Of a DNA stretch of 7,324 nt, positions 1 to 4,779 are shown piece after piece. The stretch comes from Phycisphaerales bacterium (GTDB lineage: Bacteria > Planctomycetota > Phycisphaerae > SM23-33), in assembly GCA_003171235.1 (NCBI GenBank), contig PMYM01000234.1, positions 1-7,324 on the forward strand, written 5' to 3'. Numbering within the stretch: position 1 is the first letter of the stretch; the number at the start of each line of letters is the position of its first letter. The notes below the pieces were generated by a model. It was not told where the DNA came from. It saw nothing but the letters and a program-made list of their open reading frames with translations, and made no database searches. A program made the position numbers and the translations under genes.

Positions 1-35
1 TAATCGCTGTGGCACGACAGCCGCACTTATTGGTG

Positions 36-64
36 TTGACGAATTGCGTTTTGAAGGTCACAAT
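36..64 (+). promoter_or_regulatory. possible sigma70-type promoter for the 147-1040 gene
   Basis: TTGACG at 36-41 and CACAAT at 59-64 are separated by 17 nt. The -35 box matches 5 of 6 consensus bases and the -10 box 4 of 6. Transcription would start near 71 and leave a leader of about 75 nt that includes a G+C-rich palindrome (GGCCGC-TC-GCGGCC). Nothing else in 1-146 looks like a gene. This is a weak call by eye. Confidence 0.3.
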
Positions 65-146
65 GTCGCATCTTTGGGATACCGGCCGCTCGCGGCCTGG
101 CCAAGAGCCACGGGTCGCGGGCCCGCGGCTATCTAAAGGACATCGA

Positions 147-1040
147 ATGCGAAAGAAAGCACTGGTGATGGCGGCCCTGCTGGCCTTGCTGGCCGCTCCG
201 GCAATGATCTTTGCACAGGATAGCGCTCCGACCCCCGCCCACGTGGAGCAAGTCCAGCCCGCCGGCGGCGGCGAAAAGGCCCTCGGGCAACCCGCCGCCC
301 CAGGCCCCGCGCCCACTGAAAGCCCCAAAGGTCCGAGCGGACTGAAACCCCCCGTCCCCGGTCCGCCGCCCGCGTCCAGCCCGCTAAATCAAATTTCCTA
401 TCAGTATCTCGGCTACGCTGCGATAGCGTTGGTCGGACTGATTCTTCTTCCTATTTTGCGCCGCCGGCGCGGAGGTCACTATTCCATGGGATCTGCACTT
501 GTCTTGCGTAAGTTCGCCGTAGATGAAACGGCTGCCGACGGGGTCGTGCTGCATATCGTCGGCCGGAAGCCCGGGTTGATCGCTTACCTGCTGACTGTCA
601 TTGGCTTTGACGCCGAAACCAGCCTGTCCATGAACGAAGACGAGATTTTAATCAAGACGTCAAGCCTGTCGGGACAGATTCACCAGCTCGTTCCGCTGCC
701 AAACGTGTCCAGCACGCAGTGCGGTTATTACAAGCCAATCGGTCTGCTGATATGCGGAATTGTGTTTTTCGTGCTGGGCATAGTGGCTGGCATCAGGGAT
801 TCGGGAGTAGGCCTACTCCTCTTCTGGGTTCTGGGCGGTATACTTTTCGCGAGTTACTGGCTCTCGAAGAGCATGCTCATTTCCATCGAGACTATGGGAG
901 GAATGTTCCCGCTCGGACTGCGGTTCAAGCCGAGTGTGATAGAAGGCGTGTCCGTTGACATTCAGAAAGTTCTGCAAGCCGTGCGACTCATCAATCAGAG
1001 GGTCGTCGCCGCCCAAGGGCGCGCGGTTGCCGCGATTTGA
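147..1040 (+). CDS. secreted or membrane protein with proline-rich linker and three membrane spans, function unknown
   Basis: The product has 297 residues. I place the start at 147 because AAAGGA lies 6 nt upstream and the protein then begins with a classic signal peptide (MRKK, hydrophobic run, AxA-type site near residues 20-24). An earlier in-frame start exists but would add 46 uncharged-to-basic residues that look like translated leader. Residues 25-82 are a low-complexity Pro/Ala/Gly linker. A membrane span follows at about 87-105, ended by RRRR (105-108). Residues 114-190 look like a soluble domain, and two further spans lie at about 197-216 and 222-238. The tail (residues 245-297) is soluble. 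I recognise no enzymatic motif. The linker and first-span boundary (residues 68-86) match a zinc-ribbon mini-ORF at 1669-1776, which suggests that relatives carry an N-terminal zinc ribbon where this protein has a signal peptide. Function is unknown; a membrane-anchored sensory or structural role would be a guess. Confidence 0.85.
   Translation: MRKKALVMAALLALLAAPAMIFAQDSAPTPAHVEQVQPAGGGEKALGQPAAPGPAPTESPKGPSGLKPPVPGPPPASSPLNQISYQYLGYAAIALVGLILLPILRRRRGGHYSMGSALVLRKFAVDETAADGVVLHIVGRKPGLIAYLLTVIGFDAETSLSMNEDEILIKTSSLSGQIHQLVPLPNVSSTQCGYYKPIGLLICGIVFFVLGIVAGIRDSGVGLLLFWVLGGILFASYWLSKSMLISIETMGGMFPLGLRFKPSVIEGVSVDIQKVLQAVRLINQRVVAAQGRAVAAI
349..405 (+). repeat. linker-encoding repeat, intact copy
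   Basis: This 57-nt stretch inside the first gene matches 1700-1756 at 54 of 57 positions without gaps (differences at 355, 380 and 385). Both copies are read in the same frame and encode the PGPPPASSP linker followed by QISYQ. A shorter, more diverged copy lies at about 1121-1163, and only the core ATCAAATTTC is left at 1645-1654. Confidence 0.9.
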
Positions 1041-1093
1041 GATGTCACAACTGTCAGGTATATCTCGTGATCACTCCTCCTTCACCATGCCTC

Positions 1094-1165
1094 GTGGCAA
1101 CGATACGCTGCTCCCATGCCCCGTCGCCTGCGTCCAGGCCGCCAGATCAAATTTCCTATCACTAG
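1094..1165 (+). pseudogene. decayed remnant of the zinc-ribbon/proline-linker module
   Basis: In the frame that ends at TAG 1163-1165 the sequence reads CSHAPSPASRPPDQISYH. It resembles the linker of the first gene and the mini-ORF at 1669-1776 (PGPPPASSPxNQISYQ). The core ATCAAATTTCCTATCA (1146-1161) is identical in nucleotides to copies at 388 and 1739. The CPNCG motif is not preserved; a single Cys remains. There is no convincing ribosome-binding site. I read it as a gene fragment left between two genes, not as a working gene. It ends 28 nt before the start of the 1194 gene, so it also forms that gene's leader. Confidence 0.45.
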
Positions 1166-1193
1166 TTACACGAACTTTTCAAGGAGATTACAC

Positions 1194-1628
1194 ATGGTGC
1201 TTCGAGTCTTGGAATTCGTTCTATTTGTTGCATGTTTCTGCCTCCTATGCGCCTGCACTTCCACCGGCAGCAAAATGGACCCGGTCGTCGTCGCTCAGAT
1301 CCTGAAGGGCGACACTCGAGCAAGCGTGGTAAAGAAGGTTGGTGAGGCGAGTTTTGAGGATGCGCCCAAGGACGGAATCTGTCATGTGATTTACCAATTC
1401 GCAGACAACAAACCCGACGCGATATCGTATGTACCGTACTTGAACGCTTTTGCTGGCGGGTCAAAAGGTCGTTCTCAAACTCTATCAATCACCTACAAGA
1501 ACAATATCGTTCAAGAACTTGATTTCACCGACAACACCATGACTAGGTCCGGTGGTTTGCTCAGTCCGACTTTCAAACAGAAACCGACGCCAGGTGTTAA
1601 CATCCCTCCGACCAGCCAACCGCAATAG
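1194..1628 (+). CDS. small lipoprotein, BamE/SmpA (OmlA)-like
   Basis: The product has 144 residues. AAGGAG at 1181-1186 sits 7 nt before the ATG at 1194, a strong site that decides this start over the upstream in-frame ATG at 1116. Residues 1-20 are a hydrophobic lipoprotein signal. The lipobox LCAC puts the lipidated Cys at residue 21, so the mature protein would be anchored in a membrane. Residues 33-112 follow the BamE/SmpA pattern: a helix containing ILKGDTRASVVKKVGEASF (about 36-54; family pattern G-x-T-x-x-x-V-x-x-x-x-G-x-P), then a strand with YQF (67-69), then SQTLSITYKNNIVQELDF (94-111), like the family's final strand pair. The Pro after the conserved Gly is replaced by Ala. Residues 128-144 are a Pro/Thr-rich tail. 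BamE itself helps assemble outer-membrane proteins, but many bacteria carry several lipoproteins of this fold with other roles, so I infer fold and location, not function. Confidence 0.8.
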   Translation: MVLRVLEFVLFVACFCLLCACTSTGSKMDPVVVAQILKGDTRASVVKKVGEASFEDAPKDGICHVIYQFADNKPDAISYVPYLNAFAGGSKGRSQTLSITYKNNIVQELDFTDNTMTRSGGLLSPTFKQKPTPGVNIPPTSQPQ

Positions 1629-1644
1629 TCAGCGCCCATGGAAG

Positions 1645-1657
1645 ATCAAATTTCAGT
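1645..1657 (+). repeat. shortest copy of the junction core
   Basis: GATCAAATTTCAGTA spans 1644-1658 and matches the other copies (GATCAAATTTCCTATCACTA, AATCAAATTTCCTATCAGTA) except that CTATC is missing before AGT. It lies 16 nt after the stop of the lipoprotein gene and just before the ribosome-binding site of the 1669 mini-ORF. In the frame of an ATG at 1638 it again encodes DQIS. The match is short, so chance cannot be excluded. Confidence 0.4.
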
Positions 1658-1668
1658 AAGAGGCTCCA

Positions 1669-1776
1669 ATGACTTTTGAAACTTGTCCAAACTGTGGAAC
1701 CCCCGCCCCCGGTCCGCCGCCCGCGTCCAGTCCGCAAAATCAAATTTCCTATCAGTTATCAGTTAAGGGCAATTGA
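1669..1776 (+). pseudogene. 35-residue zinc-ribbon mini-ORF, probably a truncated paralogue
   Basis: ATG 1669 is preceded by AAGAGG at 1658-1663, 5 nt upstream. The ORF encodes 35 residues: a zinc knuckle (CPNCG, residues 6-10), the linker TPAPGPPPASSP (11-22), NQISYQ (24-29), and then LSVKGN before TGA 1774-1776. From residue 12 to 29 it matches the linker of the 147-1040 protein in the same frame. After QISYQ the match stops abruptly, where the first gene continues into its membrane span. This is what a broken 5' end of a zinc-ribbon/linker/membrane paralogue would look like. Only one CxxC pair is left, so it could not form a full zinc ribbon alone, although a small peptide is possible. Its stop codon overlaps the -35 box of the next gene's promoter. 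Confidence 0.55.
1700..1756 (+). repeat. linker-encoding repeat, second copy
   Basis: This is the partner of 349-405 (54 of 57 identical, constant offset of 1351 nt). Identity ends at both edges: upstream lies the CPNCG codons instead of the first gene's Ala/Pro segment, and downstream there is no trace of the membrane-span codons. Confidence 0.9.
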
Positions 1777-1800
1777 CAGATTGAGCCAAGGTGTTATCAT
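1773..1800 (+). promoter_or_regulatory. putative sigma70 promoter for the 1898-2185 gene
   Basis: A perfect TTGACA (1773-1778) is followed after 16 nt by TATCAT (1795-1800), a 5-of-6 match to TATAAT. Transcription would start at about 1806-1808, so the hairpin leader would be at the very 5' end of the mRNA. This is the best promoter match I see in the window, and it lies immediately upstream of a gene with a good ribosome-binding site. Confidence 0.6.
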
Positions 1801-1801
1801 C

Positions 1802-1884
1802 AAGAAGCCTCAAGAAGCCTTTCCGAAGTTATCAACGCCGGACGATTCCGGCGAACTTCGGGGGGGGCCTGCAAGAGGCTTCTT
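1802..1884 (+). promoter_or_regulatory. structured leader with nested hairpins and duplicated 5' arm
   Basis: The inner structure is CCGAAGTT (1823-1830), bulge ATCAA, CGCCGGA (1836-1842), loop CGAT, TCCGGCG (1847-1853), AACTTCGG (1854-1861): 15 pairs with one five-base bulge. Around it, AAGAAGCCTC (1802-1811) pairs perfectly with GAGGCTTCTT (1875-1884). A second copy of the 5' arm, AAGAAGCCT (1812-1820), could pair with the same 3' arm instead. The structure ends 2 nt before the AGGAG ribosome-binding site (1887-1891) of the next gene. No U-tract follows, so a leader or translational control element is more likely than a terminator. Depending on the exact start site, the first copy may fall partly outside the transcript. 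Confidence 0.5.
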
Positions 1885-1897
1885 CTAGGAGCCGTGT

Positions 1898-2185
1898 ATG
1901 TCGAACTCGGTTGAACCCATTGTGCCGGCACCCGCCGGTGCGTCCGGCATCCGTCCCGTGCTGTGCCCGTTTTGCGGATCGTCGCAATTCCTCTCGGAGC
2001 GGCGCTTGTCGCGAGTCGGTCATTTGTTCCTCTGGACGGGTTTGGCAATCGTACTGGTGAGTCTCCCGCTGATGTATCTTTGTCTTGGCTTCGTTACCTT
2101 CCCGATTGGGCTCCTCATGATGATCATAGCGATTTTCTGCCGCTCCTACGTGAACATCTGCGTAAGCTGTAAACGGAAATTCTGA
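1898..2185 (+). CDS. small zinc-ribbon membrane protein with LITAF-like layout
   Basis: The product has 95 residues. AGGAG (1887-1891) is 6 nt before ATG 1898. A Pro/Ala-rich N-terminus (residues 5-20) leads to a first knuckle CPFC (Cys23, Cys26). A hydrophobic stretch follows at about 43-81, long enough for a hairpin of two spans or a deep membrane insertion, and then a second knuckle CVSC (Cys88, Cys91) with a basic end, KRKF. The two CxxC pairs separated by a hydrophobic segment are the layout of the LITAF/SIMPLE domain, in which both halves join into one zinc site at the membrane face. This is my inference from architecture; the LITAF His and other consensus positions are not clearly present. 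The zinc would lie on the cytoplasmic side if both ends are inside. The gene has its own promoter and leader, and its zinc-knuckle-plus-Pro theme links it to the mini-ORF at 1669. Confidence 0.8.
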   Translation: MSNSVEPIVPAPAGASGIRPVLCPFCGSSQFLSERRLSRVGHLFLWTGLAIVLVSLPLMYLCLGFVTFPIGLLMMIIAIFCRSYVNICVSCKRKF

Positions 2186-2227
2186 GGAATTCGAGGGACA
2201 GATACCCGGATAGGCGAAACACAATAT

Positions 2228-2271
2228 GTACCTGCCCCGAATGGCACGGCAGTGCCATTCGTACCTGCCCC
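2228..2271. repeat. perfect palindrome flanked by 11-nt direct repeats
   Basis: GTACCTGCCCC occurs at 2228-2238 and again at 2261-2271. Between them, CGAATGGCAC (2238-2247), loop GGCA, GTGCCATTCG (2252-2261) forms a 10-bp perfect stem. A hairpin framed by direct repeats resembles a small mobile palindrome with a target duplication, or a REP-like unit. It lies 42 nt after the stop of the 1898 gene. TTTT at 2273-2276 is too far from the stem for a typical intrinsic terminator, although some terminator activity is possible. The rest of 2186-2363 shows nothing else I can support. Confidence 0.7.
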
Positions 2272-2363
2272 CTTTTCTTCCGGTGCTGTTGTACTGAAGG
2301 GGAAGATGAAACTGGAACGCTCCCTTTGTCGAAGACGATGCAACAATTTAGAAAGGGCACACA

Positions 2364-3347
2364 ATGGCGAAGTTGTTGACACGCCTATCGGCCGCAGTTG
2401 CTCCGCTAATGTTGGGCGTAATCTGCCTGTTGATTCTCGGCATAAGCGCATGTGATCGTAAGGCAGGAAAACCCCCACAAGGATCACAGCAGGCAGCCAA
2501 GGAGGCGGGACCAAAGCCATTTAAGAACGAGGTCTATCGTGCGATTGGTGACGAGGAGGTCGAGGTCGTGGTTGATACTACGGCACTGTCCGTGGTTGCT
2601 CATCATGCGCTTGGTGGGGAGGAGGTAGTGACGATTACCTCACCGACAGAGCTCGAACTAAGAGTAGGGGACAAAAACTATATCTGCGAATATACTCGGC
2701 AGGACAACGGAATCCGACTCGTCATAGTGATTAACGGCGCCAAACAGGCGGTCTATTTGTCAATAGTTGGTGAGGGGTTGAAAGATCCTGACGGGGCGAT
2801 TCTCTATGACGTCGATCATTATCAACCGGCTATGGATGCTGTCAATAAGCAACGCGACCCAAGCAACATTCAGAGGATGCTAAATGACCATTACCAAGGG
2901 AAACCGGTCTCTATCCCTGCCTTTTTCAGCGAAGTCGGAGAGCGTGAAGCAATGACCGACGGTCTCCTTGCAGCAAGGACCGACGGTCTACCGCTATCGG
3001 ATCCGCAGGTCGGACCGAAGGGAAAAGGAATCATTCGGAGTGTCTTTTATCCATTTGGCACAAAACCATTACGAGTTGAGCTTGAACACCCATGCATATT
3101 GGTAGTTAACAAGGTCACACGTTGTCGTACAGAAAAGGGTTGTCTTACCGCCGAGTTCAATCTTCGCCCCGAATATCCGGCTGCCATCCAGAAATATCTC
3201 GCGGGGAGCACGAATGTGACTAGTTCGCCAAATGGTCTTAACACTCGTCTTGCAGGCACGTTCAGCAGTGAGGATATTCCTTCACATGGTAAGGCAACGT
3301 TCGTCAAGTCCGATGATGGCTGGCACCTTTCTAGCGTGAGTCCATGA
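2364..3347 (+). CDS. lipoprotein of unknown function, 327 residues
   Basis: ATG 2364 follows GAAAGG (2351-2356) with a 7-nt gap. Residues 1-29 are a long lipoprotein signal with a hydrophobic core (11-28), and ISAC gives a lipidated Cys at residue 30. The next 22 residues are a flexible Lys/Gln/Pro tether. Residues 55-150 are rich in alternating hydrophobic and charged residues, as in a beta-sheet domain. A helix-prone middle follows (about 154-178), then a second beta-rich part (223-327) with four Cys in the mature chain (108, 244, 254, 260) that could form disulfides. The ending ATFVKSDDGWHLSSV (311-325) is the kind of final strand seen in NTF2-like folds, but that is a loose resemblance. 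I do not recognise the family. It is the last + strand gene before the convergent gap, and its base composition is visibly less G+C-rich than the metabolic genes to its right. Confidence 0.8.
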   Translation: MAKLLTRLSAAVAPLMLGVICLLILGISACDRKAGKPPQGSQQAAKEAGPKPFKNEVYRAIGDEEVEVVVDTTALSVVAHHALGGEEVVTITSPTELELRVGDKNYICEYTRQDNGIRLVIVINGAKQAVYLSIVGEGLKDPDGAILYDVDHYQPAMDAVNKQRDPSNIQRMLNDHYQGKPVSIPAFFSEVGEREAMTDGLLAARTDGLPLSDPQVGPKGKGIIRSVFYPFGTKPLRVELEHPCILVVNKVTRCRTEKGCLTAEFNLRPEYPAAIQKYLAGSTNVTSSPNGLNTRLAGTFSSEDIPSHGKATFVKSDDGWHLSSVSP

Positions 3348-3380
3348 TTCTGTCGTTCACGGTTAGCGCCATTGCCAAAG

Positions 3381-3598
3381 AGTGCTGCGGCCGCCGGGTG
3401 CCATGCTTCCCCTGTATTTAGGGGAAGCATGTCCGCAACGTTTTTCGTTGCCTGTGCTTCTGACGACACGTGATCCTGAGCCTCGATCGGCTGCCGACGC
3501 CGCGTTGAAATATCCCAAATGAAGAGAAGACCAAAGGACATGCTTCCCCCTAACAGCAACGACGGGGGAAGCATGGCGCCCGGTGACAGGCAAGCACT
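3381..3598. repeat. compound inverted repeat: two hairpins of the same type facing each other
   Basis: Hairpin A is CATGCTTCCCC (3402-3412), loop of 8, GGGGAAGCATG (3421-3431). Hairpin B is CATGCTTCCCCC (3539-3550), loop of 13, GGGGGAAGCATG (3564-3575). The flanks show that the two are inverted copies: the outer side of both reads CCGGG(T/C)GCCATGC towards the stem, with looser matching out to AGTGCT (3381-3386) and AGCACT (3593-3598), and the inner side of both reads GCATGTCC. A third small stem, GCAACG-TTTTT-CGTTGC, lies at 3435-3451. The arrangement is like paired REP sequences (BIME/REPIN). It fills the gap between the converging genes and could end transcription from both sides. I see no protein-coding gene in it. 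Confidence 0.8.
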
Positions 3599-3602
3599 GG
3601 GC

Positions 3603-3621
3603 CACGGGCGAGACGCCCGTG
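3603..3621. repeat. perfect stem-loop abutting the oxidoreductase stop codon
   Basis: CACGGGCG (3603-3610), loop AGA, CGCCCGTG (3614-3621) is an 8-bp perfect G+C-rich stem. The stop codon of the minus-strand gene (3622-3624) touches it directly. It can fold on either strand. No T-run follows on the minus strand, so it may protect the 3' end or be a short extragenic palindrome; terminator function is only possible. Confidence 0.6.
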
Positions 3622-4602
3622 CTACAAGGGCAACTTGACCGTCTGGCCGGTGGCGGCGGAGGCGTTCATGGCCAGGGTCACTTCAAGCGTCCGCAGGGCG
3701 TCGGCGTAGGGGCTCTTGACGCCGGCGGGGTTCTTGTCGGCGGCAGCCTGGAGGAACTGGCGGTCCTGCTCCTTGAGCAGGTTTGAGTCCTTGGGCATGG
3801 GCATTTCGACCCACTCGGCCTTGCCTTCCTTGTAGCGCAGGCCGGTGCCGTCCAGGCAGAGGTAGAAGTCCTGGCCGAAGGCCTCGAACCAGGCGATCTT
3901 GGAGAAGCCGTTTTCGAAGGTGCTGGCCAGCCCGACCGAGCCGATCAGCCCGCCCTCCAGGGTCATCAAGGCCTCCATGGAGTCGAAGACGTCGGCCCCG
4001 GGGAAGCGCGCCGGGCCGATGCCCCTGCCGGTCACGGCCGTCACTGTCTGTATCTCGCCAAACATGTAGCGGATCAGGTCCACCTGGTGGGTGGTCTGCT
4101 CGACCATGGGGCCGCCGGAGGTCTCCATCCGCCGCCACCACAGCGGCGGGGGAAAGTTGCTCATGCGGGTGCCGCGGATGCTGGTCAGGCGGTTGCGGGA
4201 GATCGCCTGCCGCGCCGGCTCCAGCAGCGGGCAATGGCGAAGCAGGTAGCCCGCCGCCACCACCGCCCCGGCGGATGCGGCCTGCCGGGCGATCTGGCGG
4301 CAGAGGTTTAAGTCCAGGCCTATGGGTTTTTCCACCAGCAGGGGCAGGCCCTGCCCTATGGCCGCCTGCTCAACGCCGTCGGCATGGGCAAAGGGCGGTA
4401 CGGCCACCACCACCGCGTCGATCTGGCCGGCGGCGATCATTTCGATGGGACTGGCGAAAATCCTGGCCTGGAACTTCTGGGCGAACTCCTTGGTCTTGGG
4501 GGGGTTGGTGCCGTAGCAGGCGGCGATGTCGCAGCCCAGTTGCCGCAGAACCTCGGCGTGCGACGAGCCGAACCAGCCGGTGCCCACGATCCCGATGCGC
4601 AC
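3622..4602 (-). CDS. Gfo/Idh/MocA family NAD(P)-dependent oxidoreductase
   Basis: The product has 326 residues, close to the usual family length of 320-400. The start is GTG (4602-4600) with AAAGGAG a few nt upstream, and the protein begins directly with the Rossmann strand. The dinucleotide motif is GTGWFG (residues 7-12). The family hallmark EKP lies at 91-93, after a strand ending in PLLV; its Lys is normally catalytic. GYLLRHCP (118-125) corresponds to the family's G(Y/F)xxRxxP segment. GGPMVEQTTHQVDLIRYMFG (163-182) is the family's Gly-rich loop and helix with His172 and Asp175, equivalent to the usual D/H catalytic pair. Members oxidise or reduce hydroxyls on sugars, inositols or their derivatives. 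The substrate cannot be told from sequence. The sugar isomerase gene lies upstream on the same strand, 176 bp away, so the two may act in one sugar pathway in the cytoplasm. Confidence 0.93.
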   Translation of the reverse strand: MRIGIVGTGWFGSSHAEVLRQLGCDIAACYGTNPPKTKEFAQKFQARIFASPIEMIAAGQIDAVVVAVPPFAHADGVEQAAIGQGLPLLVEKPIGLDLNLCRQIARQAASAGAVVAAGYLLRHCPLLEPARQAISRNRLTSIRGTRMSNFPPPLWWRRMETSGGPMVEQTTHQVDLIRYMFGEIQTVTAVTGRGIGPARFPGADVFDSMEALMTLEGGLIGSVGLASTFENGFSKIAWFEAFGQDFYLCLDGTGLRYKEGKAEWVEMPMPKDSNLLKEQDRQFLQAAADKNPAGVKSPYADALRTLEVTLAMNASAATGQTVKLPL

Positions 4603-4632
4603 GTTCAGCTCCTTTTGCTATGTGACTGCACG

Positions 4633-4652
4633 TTCCGAGCAGACATTCGGAA
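4633..4652. promoter_or_regulatory. short inverted repeat upstream of the oxidoreductase gene
   Basis: TTCCGA (4633-4638) and TCGGAA (4647-4652) are perfect inverted half-sites around 8 nt. The total of 20 bp is a usual size for a dimeric repressor site. It lies 31 nt upstream of the GTG start. I see no clear promoter beside it, so an operator role is speculative. Confidence 0.25.
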
Positions 4653-4680
4653 TTGCATGAACTATTCGCGACGCGGGACA

Positions 4681-4779
4681 GGTTGATCGGTTATTCGGTT
4701 GATCGGTTAATCAGTGGCCATAACAAACGGAAAACAATGTCGCCCTTAGATCATCTACTGATTAACCGATTAACCGATT
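4681..4779. repeat. inverted repeat made of 8-nt tandem units
   Basis: The left side is four tandem octamers: GGTTGATC (4681-4688), GGTTATTC (4689-4696), GGTTGATC (4697-4704), GGTTAATC (4705-4712), followed by AGT. The right side, read on the other strand from 4779, is AATC, GGTTAATC, GGTTAATC, AGT. The inner arms, 4696-4715 and 4757-4776, are complementary at 19 of 20 positions around a 41-nt spacer. The right arm runs into the TGA stop (4781-4779) of the isomerase gene. The repeat is A+T-richer than its surroundings. It could be a mobile palindrome, an mRNA 3'-end structure or a protein-binding array; there is no T-run to make it a standard terminator. Confidence 0.8.

Noticed and set aside
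1802..1884. Intrinsic terminator
   Set aside because: The stem is followed by the next gene's ribosome-binding site rather than a T-run, and a promoter lies just upstream, so a leader element fits better.
2239..2276. Rho-independent terminator of the 1898 gene
   Set aside because: The T-run starts 12 nt after the stem and is only four long, and the flanking direct repeats fit a repeat element better. Weak activity cannot be excluded.
3047..3574. 175-codon minus-strand ORF beginning inside the compound repeat
   Set aside because: It overlaps the lipoprotein gene 2364-3347 antisense, which has a signal peptide, a lipobox and a ribosome-binding site. The N-terminus of the minus ORF is just the translated hairpin.
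3783..4625. 280-codon plus-strand ORF rich in Arg, Pro and Ser
   Set aside because: It is antisense to the Gfo/Idh/MocA gene, whose motifs are unmistakable. Its composition is typical of a shadow frame in G+C-rich DNA.
4681..4779. CRISPR array
   Set aside because: The units are contiguous octamers without spacers and occur in both orientations.
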